A DNA stretch of 64,000 nucleotides, from assembly GCF_900105255.1 (NCBI RefSeq), contig NZ_LT629763.1:1302001-1366000 (forward strand). Reading direction: 5' to 3'. Positions 49,250-59,045 of the stretch are shown piece after piece. Below the pieces are notes generated by a model. It saw only the letters and a program-made list of their open reading frames with translations, did no database searches and was not told the origin of the DNA. The position numbers were made by a program, and so were the translations under genes. Source of the stretch: Halopseudomonas sabulinigri. GTDB lineage: Bacteria; Pseudomonadota; Gammaproteobacteria; Pseudomonadales; Pseudomonadaceae. The number at the start of each line of letters is the position of its first letter. Position 1 is the stretch's first letter.

Positions 49250-49735
49250 TCAAAAGCCGGACAACTCCGCCCACTCATCCTCGGTCATCATCTTTTCCAG
49301 ATCGACCAGAATCAGCAGCTCGTTGTTCTTGTTGCAGACGCCCTGAATGAATTTCGCGGATTCATCGGTACCCACGTTCGGCGCGGTCTCGATTTCCGAC
49401 TGACGCAGATAAACCACCTCGGCCACGCTGTCGACCAGAATCCCGACCACTTGCTTGTCGGCTTCGATGATCACGATGCGGGTGTTGTCGGTGATCGGAG
49501 CAGGCGTCAGACCAAAGCGCTGGCGAGTATCGATCACCGTAACCACATTGCCACGCAGGTTGATGATGCCCAATACATAGGAAGGCGCGCCCGGTACGGG
49601 AGCAATCTCGGTATGGCGCAACACTTCCTGCACCTGCATCACGTTGATGCCATAGCTTTCGTTGTCCAGGCGGAACGTCACCCATTGCAGGATCGGATCT
49701 TCAGCGCCTTGTCCCGAATTATTTTTCATTGTCAT
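49250..49735 (-). CDS. cheW: Chemotaxis coupling protein CheW
   Basis: A 161-residue single CheW domain. WVTFRLDNESYGINVMQVQE, VLGIINLRGNVVTVIDTRQR and VVGILVDSVAEVVYLRQSEI are the two-lobe signatures. Couples MCPs to CheA. Lies 5 nt upstream of the DUF2802 gene in the fla/che cluster. Confidence 0.95.
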   Translation of the reverse strand: MTMKNNSGQGAEDPILQWVTFRLDNESYGINVMQVQEVLRHTEIAPVPGAPSYVLGIINLRGNVVTVIDTRQRFGLTPAPITDNTRIVIIEADKQVVGILVDSVAEVVYLRQSEIETAPNVGTDESAKFIQGVCNKNNELLILVDLEKMMTEDEWAELSGF

Positions 49736-49819
49736 GCTTCCCGATCATCGTTGATAGCAGTCCAGCAGCCTGGAACGCCGGACAAGGGTACCGACCATAA
49801 GGTCTGCACCGGTTTACGG

Positions 49820-50581
49820 TTATCCTAATGCTGGCGTTGCGGCATTACCAGACGCCTGACGCGCCATACCATTGACTATCAGGCTAGCCAGCGCCGAGAC
49901 ATCCAGCAAGGCACACATATGATCAATCACGGTGCCAGCCAACCACGGACGCTTGCCTTGCTGTGAGCGCCACTTGATCTGGCTCGGCTCCAGTCGAATC
50001 GACTGATGCACACCGTGTACCGCCATACCCCAATCATATCCTTCAACCGAAATGACAAAGGACAGGCTCTCTTTCAACTCGTCGCTGTAGCGCTCGGGCA
50101 TGACCCAGCGCGCGGTATCCAGCACCTTCAGATTTCCCGCCTGGGTAGCCAGTATGCCGAGGAACCAGTCCGGCTGACCAAATAACGGAGTAATTTCCGC
50201 ATCCAGCGGATAGATAGTCCCCAGCGATACCAGCGGCACGGCCAATTTCAAGCCGCCCACATCAAACAGCAAGGCCTCGAAGGCCTGCTCGCGCCACTGC
50301 GGCTGTGCCACTGGCGCGGGTGGTGCCGGTTGCTCGGCGGGCATCTCGACAACTGGCTCAGCAGGCACAGGAGTGGGCACTGGCGCCGGCGGCGCGCGCA
50401 ATACCGGCGCTACGACGGCGGGGCGCGGCGGAGCCGGCGGCCGTTCAGGCACAACCGCCGGTGCAGGCGCCGCTTCCTCGCGGGCCAGCTCCTCGGCTGC
50501 GTCCTGCAGCAGCGCATCCAGATAATGCTGAATGGTCTGTTCCGGTACGAACTCCTGCACCGGCAATCTGGATTTACTCAT
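49820..50581 (-). CDS. CheW-domain protein with long proline-rich N-terminus
   Basis: A 253-residue protein. Start ATG at 50581; an upstream in-frame start exists. Residues 1-105 are Ala/Pro/Val-rich and disordered; residues 110-250 form a CheW-like domain (FEALLFDVGGLKLAVPLVSL, FLGILATQAGNLKVLDTARW). This is the second CheW (PA1463-like, also called ParP/CheW2) of the flagellar cluster, which in relatives works with the ParA-like partner next door to localise chemotaxis arrays. Confidence 0.85.
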   Translation of the reverse strand: MSKSRLPVQEFVPEQTIQHYLDALLQDAAEELAREEAAPAPAVVPERPPAPPRPAVVAPVLRAPPAPVPTPVPAEPVVEMPAEQPAPPAPVAQPQWREQAFEALLFDVGGLKLAVPLVSLGTIYPLDAEITPLFGQPDWFLGILATQAGNLKVLDTARWVMPERYSDELKESLSFVISVEGYDWGMAVHGVHQSIRLEPSQIKWRSQQGKRPWLAGTVIDHMCALLDVSALASLIVNGMARQASGNAATPALG

Positions 50582-50691
50582 AACACCCGTATCATCCTGG
50601 TTTAGCCACGAAATGGTTGGGACATGGCAATCATGGCTCATGCAACTGTATCGGCGGTGTGTGACAAAGCATTAGCCTGGCCTACCGCGCG

Positions 50692-51486
50692 TCAGGCCAC
50701 CTGCTCGCTGCGTGACAGGCTTTGCGCCAACAGGTAGCGCAGTAACGCACGGTACGCCAGCACGCCCCGCGCGCTCGCATCCAACTGTGAAGGCACGACC
50801 CCGGCCAGACTGGCGTCGCGCAGCTTGGTATCAATCGGAATGTAGGCCTGCCAGAGATGATCCGCGTAGTCCCGGCGCAACATGCGCAGGGTACTCAGCG
50901 AGGCCTGGGTACGGCGGTCGAACAAGGTTGGCACGATAGTATAGGGCAGCGCCTGCTTGCGCGAGCGGTTCACCATGTTCAGCGTGTGTACCATGCGCTC
51001 CAGCCCCTTGAGGGCGAGAAACTCGGTCTGCACCGGGATGATCAACTGCTCGCACGCAGCCAGGGCATTGATCATCGACACGCCCAACAGCGGCGGGCTA
51101 TCGATAATGACGAACTGGAAGTCGTTCCACAGCTGCGCCAGCGCGCGCGAAATCACCAGGCCATAACCGCCCTGCGCTGCCGACTGACGCTCCAGCGTGG
51201 CCAATGAGGTGCTGGACGGCAGCAGGTGGATATTAGGATGCGAGCTGTCCAGCAGCAGCGCCGCTGCCAGCCCGTCCGGCACTTGCCCGTTGTGCTGAAA
51301 CAGATTGAAGACGCTGCTGGTCAGTTGGTCCGGGTCATGCCCAAAGTAGCTGGTCATGGAGCCGTGCGGATCCAGATCGACCACCAATACACGTTGCCCC
51401 TGATCTGCCAGCAGGCCAGCCAGTGCCACAGCGGAGGTGGTCTTGCCCACCCCACCCTTCTGATTGGCTACAGCCCAGACTCTCAT
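50692..51486 (-). CDS. parC: ParA-family ATPase (ParC-like) of the chemotaxis cluster
   Basis: A 264-residue MinD/ParA ATPase: deviant Walker A NQKGGVGKTTSAVALAG, Walker B VLVVDLDPHGS and FVIIDSPPLLG. Start ATG at 51486 with GGAGGTACGCC before it. In pseudomonads and vibrios it positions polar chemotaxis arrays together with the CheW2-like protein encoded next. It is not a chromosomal parA. Confidence 0.9.
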   Translation of the reverse strand: MRVWAVANQKGGVGKTTSAVALAGLLADQGQRVLVVDLDPHGSMTSYFGHDPDQLTSSVFNLFQHNGQVPDGLAAALLLDSSHPNIHLLPSSTSLATLERQSAAQGGYGLVISRALAQLWNDFQFVIIDSPPLLGVSMINALAACEQLIIPVQTEFLALKGLERMVHTLNMVNRSRKQALPYTIVPTLFDRRTQASLSTLRMLRRDYADHLWQAYIPIDTKLRDASLAGVVPSQLDASARGVLAYRALLRYLLAQSLSRSEQVA

Positions 51487-51573
51487 GGCGTACCTCCGGG
51501 GGCATTCCAGCCGTGATAGGCCCCATAACATGCGATAAACGACAACATTTTGACAGCTCAGACCTGTTTACAG

Positions 51574-52431
51574 CTAGGGAGCAGGACTCGATGCAGAACC
51601 CGTGCCAGAAGGACCCGCTGCACCCGATGGGGCAGCCGTTTCACTACGCGCTTCGCGCATCACATTGACCGACTCCGGCTCACCGCCAAAAGGCTCGTGC
51701 CGCTTATCCACATAACGCGACACCAGCAATACCACCCGGCGGTTAGCCTTGCGACCAGCAGCGGTCGTGTTATCGGCAACAGGCCTGAATTCACCATAGC
51801 CTACGGCAGCCAGTCGGTCAGGGTTGACGCCGCCATTACTCAGCATACGCACCACACTGGCCGCCCGCGCCGCAGATAGCTCCCAGTTGGTCGGGTAGTT
51901 GCCCGAACGCATCGGCACATTGTCCGTAAAGCCCTCAACGTGCACCGGGTTTTCGTAGGGCGCCAGTATTTCGGCAATCCGGTCGATCAAACCAAAGGCC
52001 GCATCCAGCGGCAACGCATCACCACTGGGAAACAGCAGCCCGGAGCTCAGCTCAATCTCGACCCACAGTTCGTTGCCGCGCACCTCCAGGTCGCCCGCCT
52101 GGATAAGGTCACCAAAGGCTTGTTGCATCGCCTGGGTGATGTCCTGCAGCGCATCACTGCCACCATCCTGCTGCCCGGTCTGGGTGCCATCGCTATCCTG
52201 GGTGCCGATTCCGCGTGGTTTTTCCTGGCCTATCTGTATGGGATCGATGGCCCTCTGCGGCTGATTGAAAGCGCCCTCAAGGGTATCTGACAGTACCTTG
52301 TACTTGCCTTCATTGACCGAGGAGATGGAATACATGACAACAAAAAACGCGAACAGCAGGGTGATGAAGTCGGCGTAGGACACCAACCAGCGCTCATGAT
52401 TTTCGTGCTCTTCGTGGCGACGTCGCCGCAT
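51574..52431 (-). CDS. motD: Flagellar motor stator protein MotD
   Basis: A 285-residue stator B subunit: N-terminal plug/TM segment WLVSYADFITLLFAFFVVMY (Asp in the helix is the proton site) and a C-terminal OmpA-like peptidoglycan-binding domain (VEGFTDNVPMRSGNYPTNWE, SAARAASVVRMLSNGG). The C-terminal tail is Ala/Ser/Gly/Pro rich. MotCD supports swarming in Pseudomonas. Follows motC at 32 nt. Confidence 0.95.
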   Translation of the reverse strand: MRRRRHEEHENHERWLVSYADFITLLFAFFVVMYSISSVNEGKYKVLSDTLEGAFNQPQRAIDPIQIGQEKPRGIGTQDSDGTQTGQQDGGSDALQDITQAMQQAFGDLIQAGDLEVRGNELWVEIELSSGLLFPSGDALPLDAAFGLIDRIAEILAPYENPVHVEGFTDNVPMRSGNYPTNWELSAARAASVVRMLSNGGVNPDRLAAVGYGEFRPVADNTTAAGRKANRRVVLLVSRYVDKRHEPFGGEPESVNVMREARSETAAPSGAAGPSGTGSASSPAP

Positions 52432-52463
52432 GCCGCTATCCTCGGTTCGTTAGACGTTGGGCG

Positions 52464-53204
52464 CTAATCGAGGAAGCCTTCAAGCTTCATTTCAATAGAG
52501 CGAGGATTTTCCCCTTCGGCAATCGACAGCAGACCTTCCAGCAACATCTCGCGATAGCGCGACTGCTGCAGCACTACCGCCTTGAGCTTGTGCGCAACCG
52601 GCAACAGGAACAGGTTGGCCAGCGCCACACCGTAAATAGTGGCGACAAAGGCCACCGCAATGCCCGAGCCCAGCATGGAGGGGTCAGCCAGGTTGCCCAT
52701 GACATGAATCAGCCCCATGACGGCGCCAATGATGCCAATGGTGGGCGAATAACCGCCCATGCTCTCATAGACCTTGGCCGCCATCAGGTCGTGGTTTTCA
52801 CGCGTCATCAGCTCAACTTCGAGAATCCCGCGCAACGCCTCGGGCTCACTACCATCAACCAGCAACTGCAGGCCCTTGCGCGCATAGGCGTCGGGCTCCA
52901 GCTCCGCGATGGACTCCAGGCCCAACAGGCCATCCTTGCGCGCGATGGTGCTCCAATTGATGACCTGACCAATCCCCTCACGCAGGCGATTGGTCGGTGG
53001 AAAAATAATCCAGCGCAGAATCACCAGAGCCCGCTTGAACACGGTCAACGGGGTCTGAATGAAGGCGGCGCCGAGGGTGCCGCCGATGACGATGAGTGCG
53101 GCAGGCGCGTTGAGCAGCGCCGAGGCGTGGCCACCTTCCAGGTAGTTGCCACCGATGATGGCAACAAACGCCAGAATGACGCCAATGATACTGAGAATAT
53201 CCAT
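52464..53204 (-). CDS. motC: Flagellar motor stator protein MotC
   Basis: A 246-residue stator A subunit with four helices: ILSIIGVILAFVAIIGGNYL, TPLTVFKRALVILRW and PTIGIIGAVMGLIHVMGNLA. It starts overlapping the cheB stop (ATGA). Confidence 0.95.
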   Translation of the reverse strand: MDILSIIGVILAFVAIIGGNYLEGGHASALLNAPAALIVIGGTLGAAFIQTPLTVFKRALVILRWIIFPPTNRLREGIGQVINWSTIARKDGLLGLESIAELEPDAYARKGLQLLVDGSEPEALRGILEVELMTRENHDLMAAKVYESMGGYSPTIGIIGAVMGLIHVMGNLADPSMLGSGIAVAFVATIYGVALANLFLLPVAHKLKAVVLQQSRYREMLLEGLLSIAEGENPRSIEMKLEGFLD

Positions 53205-54331
53205 CAGCCGATCTCTGCCAGATAACGACCGATTTCATCCAGGTTATAGATGCCATCGGCCAGATTGGCCTTTGCAACCGCCATGGGCATGCCGTAAATC
53301 ACGCAACTGGCTTCATCCTGAGCCCACACGGCGCTACCCGCCTGCTTGAGCATGCGCGCCCCTTCCCGCCCGTCCGCACCCATACCGGTGAGCACGACCG
53401 CAAGCACCTTGTCCTGAAATGCCTTGGCCGCCGAACCAAAGGTGACGTCGACACAGGGCTTGTAGTTCAGGCGTTCATCGCCGGGCAGAATACGCACCAC
53501 GCCACGCCCGTCCACCATCATCTGCTTACCGCCAGGTGCCAGCAACGCCAGGCCTGGGCGCAGCACATCGCCGTCTTCGGCCTCCTTGACGGAGATACGG
53601 CAGAGCTTGTCGAGGCGTTCGGCAAAGGCCTTGGTGAACGCAGCCGGCATGTGCTGAATCAGCAACAGCGGCGCAGGGAAGCTGCCGGGTAACTGCGTCA
53701 GCACTTTCTGCAGGGCGACAGGGCCGCCGGTGGAGGTACCGATAGCGACCAGCTTGTAGCTGCGCTTGCGTGGCGCTGGACTGGTACGCGCCACCGGGGC
53801 CGCCGGCTTGGCGGTCGTCGCCCCGCCGAGCGGACTCGCGCCAGGGCGCGCTGCGGGGGAGGCAGTAGCGGCGCCCGGTGCAGGCGCAACAGGCGGCGCT
53901 GCCGCACTGCCACTCAAGCCCAGCGAACGGCGGTTGGTGCGTGCCAGCGCGTTGACCCGCTCGCACAGCAGCTGGCGCACCTTGTCCGGGTTGCGGGAAA
54001 TGTCTTCGAAATTCTTCGGCAGGTAGTCGGCGGCGCCGGCGTCCAGCGCATCAAGACTGACGCGGGCGCCCTCGTAGGTCAGCGAGGAAAACATGATCAC
54101 CGGCGTGGGGCAGCGCTGCATGATCTGCTTGACCGCGGAAATGCCGTCCATGACCGGCATTTCGTAATCCATGGTGATAACGTCAGGGCGCAGCGACAGC
54201 GTCTGCTCGATGGCTTCTTTGCCGTTGGTTGCCGTGCCGACAACCTGAATCTGCGGGTCACCCGCCAGAATTTCCGTTACCCGGCGGCGAAAGAAACCCG
54301 AGTCATCCACCACCAGAACCTTGACCGCCAT
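53204..54331 (-). CDS. cheB: Chemotaxis protein-glutamate methylesterase CheB
   Basis: A 375-residue response regulator. Receiver domain with phosphorylatable Asp55 ([13 protein letters not shown]), a 60-residue Ala/Pro linker, and a C-terminal methylesterase with [15 protein letters not shown] (catalytic Ser), [15 protein letters not shown] (His) and [10 protein letters not shown] (Asp). Demethylates chemoreceptors. Confidence 0.95.
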   Translation of the reverse strand: MAVKVLVVDDSGFFRRRVTEILAGDPQIQVVGTATNGKEAIEQTLSLRPDVITMDYEMPVMDGISAVKQIMQRCPTPVIMFSSLTYEGARVSLDALDAGAADYLPKNFEDISRNPDKVRQLLCERVNALARTNRRSLGLSGSAAAPPVAPAPGAATASPAARPGASPLGGATTAKPAAPVARTSPAPRKRSYKLVAIGTSTGGPVALQKVLTQLPGSFPAPLLLIQHMPAAFTKAFAERLDKLCRISVKEAEDGDVLRPGLALLAPGGKQMMVDGRGVVRILPGDERLNYKPCVDVTFGSAAKAFQDKVLAVVLTGMGADGREGARMLKQAGSAVWAQDEASCVIYGMPMAVAKANLADGIYNLDEIGRYLAEIG

Positions 54332-54463
54332 ACCCTCTCCTGAACCCGCATCGCCATCCGGCGCACTAATGCGCCTGTTTCGAGTAATCCTACCCGTCTA
54401 CCGCCTCAGCTCACTACGCCACAGCAATCGGCAGATGCGTCTGATACAGCATGATACAACCTA

Positions 54464-56719
54464 TCACACCCGCCGCGCGTAGCGCTTGAGCAGGCTGGGA
54501 ATATCCAGAATCAGCGCGATGCGACCGTCCCCGGTAATAGTCGCCCCGGCCATTCCGGCGGTGCCTTGCAGCATCCGTCCCAACGGTTTGATTACCACCT
54601 CTTCCTGGCCGACCAACTGGTCGACCACAAAACCGACCCGCTGGGTGCCAACCGAAACGATCACCACACTGGCAGCGGAATGATCGCTGGTGTCTTGCAC
54701 ACCCGGCATCAGCCAGCGCTTGAGGTAAAACAGCGGCAGCGCTTTTTCACGCACGATGATCACTTCCTGACCATCGACAATGTTGGTGCGTGACAGGTCA
54801 AGACTGTAGATCTCGTTGACACTGACCAACGGCAAGGCAAAGGCCTGATTCGCCAGCATGACCATCAGCGTCGGCATGATCGCCAGCGTCAAGGGTACCT
54901 TGATCGCAATCCGGGAGCCTTGGCCCTTGGTCGATTCGATATTGATGGTGCCGTTGAGCTGGGAAATCTTGGTTTTCACCACATCCATGCCCACGCCACG
55001 CCCGGACACATCGGAAATTTCCGTCTTGGTCGAGAAGCCGGGCGCCAGAATCAGGTTGAAACACTCGCTGTCGCTCAGGCGATCAGCAGCGTCCTTCTCC
55101 ATCATGCCCTTTTCCACGGCCTTGGAGCGCAGCACATCGGGGTCCATGCCACGACCATCGTCAACGATCGTCAGCAGAATGTGATCGCCTTCCTGCTGCG
55201 CGGCCAGCACCACCTTGCCGGTACGCGGCTTACCGGCCGCTTCACGCTCATCGGGCGTTTCTACGCCGTGGTCTACCGAGTTGCGCACCAAGTGAACCAG
55301 CGGATCGGCCAACGCCTCGACCAGATTCTTGTCGAGATCGGTTTCTTCGCCCACCAGCTCCAGGTTGATTTCCTTCTTGAGGTTGCGCGCCAGATCGCGT
55401 ACCACCCGCGGGAAACGGCCAAATACCTTCTTGATTGGCTGCATGCGGGTTTTCATCACCGACATCTGCAGGTCCGCGGTGACTACATCGAGGTTACCGA
55501 CCGCCTTGTTCCACTCCTCATCACCGCTGCTCAGGCCAAGGCGCACCAGGCGGTTACGCACCAGTACCAGCTCGCCCACCATGTTCATGATTTCATCCAG
55601 CCGCGCGGTGTCTACCCGTACCGTGGTTTCGGCAGCTGCGGGCGCTTCCTGCGCAGGCGCGGCTTTCGCGGCGGCTGCCGGGGCGGCGGCAGGTTTGGCA
55701 GCCGGCTTGGGCTCAGGCTTGGCAGCGGGCTTGCTAGCCGGCGCCGGTGCGGGCTTGGCAGCGGGCGGCGCAGCTGGAGCAGCCGCCGCCTCGGCCTCGG
55801 TTTTACCAGGTGCCGCGCCTTTACCGTGCAACTGATCCAGCAGCGCTTCAAATTCGTCGTCGGTGATCTTGTCGGCTTCGACGGAACCGGCAGCCGCGGC
55901 TGGTTCAGCCGCTTCAGTCGACGCGCCGTCCTTCAGACCGGGCGCACTGCCCTTGCCATGTAGCTCGTCCAGCAGGGCTTCGAATTCATCGTCGGAGATA
56001 TCGTCGGCGGCGGCAGTCGCCGCTGGCGCGGGAGCCGCACTGACCGGGGCCTGACCACTGCCGTGCAGCTCGTCGAGCAGGGCTTCAAATTCATCGTCGG
56101 TGATGTCGTCGCCCGAGGTGGCAGCCGGCGTGGGTGCCGGTGCTGATGCAGGGGCCGTCGCAGCTGCGGCAGGCGCGGCGTCACCGTGCAGCGCGTCCAG
56201 CAGCTGTTCGAACTCATCATCGGTAATATCGCCATCGCCGCTGGCGATGGCATCCAGTGTGGCAGTAGGGGGAACGGGCTCGGGTTCGACCACCGGCGCG
56301 GCCGCTTCGGGGGCGGCGGGTTCTGCACCACCTGGCTGCGCCAGGGCGGCCAGGGCGTCGAGTAAGGCAGGGTCTGCGGGCGTAGGCTCCTGCTGGTTGC
56401 GCACCTGATCAAACATGGTGTTGACCGCGTCCAGCGCTTGCAGAACCACGTCCATCAGGTCGGACGTTACCGGACGCTCACCTTTGCGCAAAATATCGAA
56501 TACGTTCTCGGCAATGTGGCAACAGGCGACCAGCGCATCAAGCTGCAGGAATCCAGCGCCACCTTTGACGGTATGGAAACCGCGAAAAATGGCGTTGAGC
56601 AGATCCATGTCATCGGGACGGTTCTCCAGTTCGACCAACTGCTCGGACAACTGCTCGAGAATTTCACCTGCCTCGACCAGAAAGTCCTGGAGAATCTCTT
56701 CATCCGCATCGAAACTCAT
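54464..56719 (-). CDS. cheA: Chemotaxis histidine kinase CheA
   Basis: A 751-residue kinase. P1 domain with phosphorylatable His49 (FRGFHTVKGGAGFL). The linker (residues about 115-365) carries four copies of an ITDDEFEALLDELHG-type motif at about 164-180, 205-220, 240-255 and 284-300, separated by Ala/Pro runs; this is the region where enteric CheA has the P2 domain. Then P3 dimerisation, P4 ATPase (HLVRNSVDHGVETPDEREAA, DDGRGMDPD, GRGVGMDVVKTKI) and P5 CheW-like domain (EIYSLDLSRT). Signals to CheY and CheB. Confidence 0.96.
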   Translation of the reverse strand: MSFDADEEILQDFLVEAGEILEQLSEQLVELENRPDDMDLLNAIFRGFHTVKGGAGFLQLDALVACCHIAENVFDILRKGERPVTSDLMDVVLQALDAVNTMFDQVRNQQEPTPADPALLDALAALAQPGGAEPAAPEAAAPVVEPEPVPPTATLDAIASGDGDITDDEFEQLLDALHGDAAPAAAATAPASAPAPTPAATSGDDITDDEFEALLDELHGSGQAPVSAAPAPAATAAADDISDDEFEALLDELHGKGSAPGLKDGASTEAAEPAAAAGSVEADKITDDEFEALLDQLHGKGAAPGKTEAEAAAAPAAPPAAKPAPAPASKPAAKPEPKPAAKPAAAPAAAAKAAPAQEAPAAAETTVRVDTARLDEIMNMVGELVLVRNRLVRLGLSSGDEEWNKAVGNLDVVTADLQMSVMKTRMQPIKKVFGRFPRVVRDLARNLKKEINLELVGEETDLDKNLVEALADPLVHLVRNSVDHGVETPDEREAAGKPRTGKVVLAAQQEGDHILLTIVDDGRGMDPDVLRSKAVEKGMMEKDAADRLSDSECFNLILAPGFSTKTEISDVSGRGVGMDVVKTKISQLNGTINIESTKGQGSRIAIKVPLTLAIMPTLMVMLANQAFALPLVSVNEIYSLDLSRTNIVDGQEVIIVREKALPLFYLKRWLMPGVQDTSDHSAASVVIVSVGTQRVGFVVDQLVGQEEVVIKPLGRMLQGTAGMAGATITGDGRIALILDIPSLLKRYARRV

Positions 56720-56893
56720 GCACCCACTCCCCTCGGGCGTGTTGACGTAAACGGCTATGCGCGGCCACTGATACTGCTGCCTGTGTGCAGTCCGTTGTTA
56801 TTAGACGTTATTCCGGAACCCGTAAACCTGACTACTTCCTGTGCTGCCTGGCTCTTGCCGCCACAACGCTGTGGCGGTGCATCTTGGCAGGAG

Positions 56894-57688
56894 TCAGAAG
56901 CCCAGACTGGACAGAAGGTCGTCGACTTCATCCTGACCGGAAACCACGTCTTCTCTTTTATCGGCATGAATCTGTGGACCTTCACCCCTGGACGAAGGTT
57001 TTTTTGCCTCACTGACGGTTTCAGGGTGGTTTATGCCGGTAATCCGATCCACCTGACCTGCCATGCGCACCAGATTGAGCAGGCTTTCCTCGACATCGTG
57101 AACCAGGGTAATGACACGCTTGATCACCTGGCCGGTCAGATCCTGATAGTCCTGCGCCATGAGGATATCGTTGAGGTGGCCAGACACGTCGTTACTGGTG
57201 TTCTCGGCCTTTTCGAGAAAGTCGCCCATACGCTTGTACAGATCACGAAACTCGTCTGCGGCCATTTCACGACGTTGCAGTCGCTGCCAATCGGCGCGCA
57301 GCGCCGCCGCCTCGCCACCCAGTTCAGAGATTTTTGGCGCACTGCTTTCCACCAGATCCATGGTGCGATTGGCGGCCTTGTCGGTCAGCTGCACCACATA
57401 GTCAAGGCGGTCGGACGCATCGGAAATCTTGGAGGTCTCGCTGTCGTCTTCGAGCGCGTGGGAGGTGTCGAGCTGAAAATTGACGATAGCGTTATGCAAC
57501 GCGCGGGTCAGTTGCCCGACCTCGTGATAGAGACCGCGATCTCGGGCTTGATTGATTGCGTGGATCACCAGCAGAGCTTCGGCAAAGTCGCCTTGCTCCA
57601 GGTGGTCGACCAGTTGGCGCGCATTGTCCTTGAGGGAATGTTCAAATTCCTGAGCAGTCGCCTGGCCGGGATCCTTACTTAACGCCAT
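56894..57688 (-). CDS. cheZ: Chemotaxis protein phosphatase CheZ
   Basis: A 264-residue helical phosphatase. The catalytic core is ILMAQDYQDLTGQVIKRVI, with the essential glutamine of the QDLTGQ motif, and the C-terminal CheY-binding tail QDEVDDLLSSLGF. Dephosphorylates CheY-P. A 174-base gap separates it from cheA. Confidence 0.95.
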   Translation of the reverse strand: MALSKDPGQATAQEFEHSLKDNARQLVDHLEQGDFAEALLVIHAINQARDRGLYHEVGQLTRALHNAIVNFQLDTSHALEDDSETSKISDASDRLDYVVQLTDKAANRTMDLVESSAPKISELGGEAAALRADWQRLQRREMAADEFRDLYKRMGDFLEKAENTSNDVSGHLNDILMAQDYQDLTGQVIKRVITLVHDVEESLLNLVRMAGQVDRITGINHPETVSEAKKPSSRGEGPQIHADKREDVVSGQDEVDDLLSSLGF

Positions 57689-57709
57689 AACCTGTACCCC
57701 GGTTGGTTG

Positions 57710-58099
57710 TTATTTTGCTTGTACTCGCTCAAAAATCTTTTCGATTTTCTCTTTCAAGGCTTGAGCGGTAAATGGCTTGACGACGTAGCCGTTGACGCCT
57801 GCCTGCGCGGCTTCAATGATCTGGTCGCGTTTGGCCTCAGCGGTGACCATGAGTACCGGCAGGTGCTTGAGGCGGTCATCGGCACGCACCGCACGCAGCA
57901 AATCGATGCCGCTCATGCCCGGCATGTTCCAGTCGGTCACCAGAAAGTCGAAATTACCGCTTTGCAGCATCGGCAACGCGGTATTGCCATCATCGGCTTC
58001 AGCCGTGTTGGTAAAACCCAGGTCGCGCAACAGGTTCTTGATAATGCGCCTCATCGTCGAAAAATCATCAACGATGAGAATTTTCATATTCTTGTCCAA
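57710..58099 (-). CDS. cheY: Chemotaxis response regulator CheY
   Basis: A 129-residue single receiver domain; phosphorylatable Asp56 in [13 protein letters not shown], plus the Lys in [13 protein letters not shown]. The start is TTG at 58099, as GGAGG lies 6 nt before it; the ATG four codons on would have an 18-nt spacing. Binds FliM at the motor. Confidence 0.95.
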   Translation of the reverse strand: MDKNMKILIVDDFSTMRRIIKNLLRDLGFTNTAEADDGNTALPMLQSGNFDFLVTDWNMPGMSGIDLLRAVRADDRLKHLPVLMVTAEAKRDQIIEAAQAGVNGYVVKPFTAQALKEKIEKIFERVQAK

Positions 58100-58307
58100 G
58101 TCGACCTCCGTACAAACCAGGGAAAGTGCAGGCCTGCACCCCGAAAACCCATTGCAATGGCCAAACTAGCCGTATAAAGACGTTCTGAACAACCCTCTGC
58201 CGTGCAAACTGCTGTTCACAACACCCTCGCTACCACCATCAAAACAGGATCGGGCACAGTGCTACCATCAGCGCGATCCGAGCATTGTCCGGATGTTGGC
58301 GACAAAA

Positions 58308-59045
58308 TCAATCATTTCGCCAACTCGACAAGCGTGCGCGCAGACGTGCGGCACATTGACTGTGCAATTGACTGACCCGTGACTCACTGACGCCCAGCAC
58401 AGCGCCAATCTCCTTGAGATTCAGTTCTTCATCGTAATACAGCGACAACAGCAGCTTTTCACGCTCGGGCAAGCCGTTGATCGCCTCGGCCAGCGCCGCC
58501 CTGAAGCGCTCATCTTCCAGCCCGGCGAAGGGCTCAAAATCGCCCTGTACATCGGCCGGCGCGCCACTCTCCAGCAAATCATCAAAACTGAACAGCTTGC
58601 TGCCGGCGGTATCATTGAGGATCGCGTAATATTCCTCAAGGCTCATATCCAATTCGGCCGCAACTTCGTGATCTTTAGCGTCGCGCCCCAAACGGGACTC
58701 TACCGAGCGCATTGCGTCACTGACCATACGGGTGTTGCGATGCACCGATCGCGGCGCCCAGTCACCCTTGCGCACTTCATCCAGCATGGCGCCACGAATA
58801 CGAATCCCGGCATAGGTTTCGAAGCTGGCGCCCTTGCCAAAATCAAATTTACGCGAGGCTTCGAGCAACCCGATCATGCCGGCCTGCATCAGATCTTCCA
58901 CCTGTACGCTAGCCGGCAGGCGACCCAACAGGTGGTAGGCAATACGTTTTACCAGCGGAGCATATTGCTCAACGAGTCGATCCTGATTGTCTGCAGAAAC
59001 TTGTGCTCGTGTATACATGCTCAATCCGCCAGCCGATGCAATCAT
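58308..59045 (-). CDS. fliA: RNA polymerase sigma factor FliA (sigma-28)
   Basis: A 245-residue sigma factor: regions 2 (LVKRIAYHLLGRLPASVQVE, DLMQAGMIGLLEASRKFDFG) and 4 (GAVLGVSESRVSQLHSQC). Start at 59045 (MIASAGGLSMYTRAQ) overlaps the fleN stop (ATGA); the ATG at 59018 is an alternative. Directs late flagellar genes. The 208-base gap to cheY contains no clear sigma-28 box. Confidence 0.95.
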   Translation of the reverse strand: MIASAGGLSMYTRAQVSADNQDRLVEQYAPLVKRIAYHLLGRLPASVQVEDLMQAGMIGLLEASRKFDFGKGASFETYAGIRIRGAMLDEVRKGDWAPRSVHRNTRMVSDAMRSVESRLGRDAKDHEVAAELDMSLEEYYAILNDTAGSKLFSFDDLLESGAPADVQGDFEPFAGLEDERFRAALAEAINGLPEREKLLLSLYYDEELNLKEIGAVLGVSESRVSQLHSQCAARLRARLSSWRND

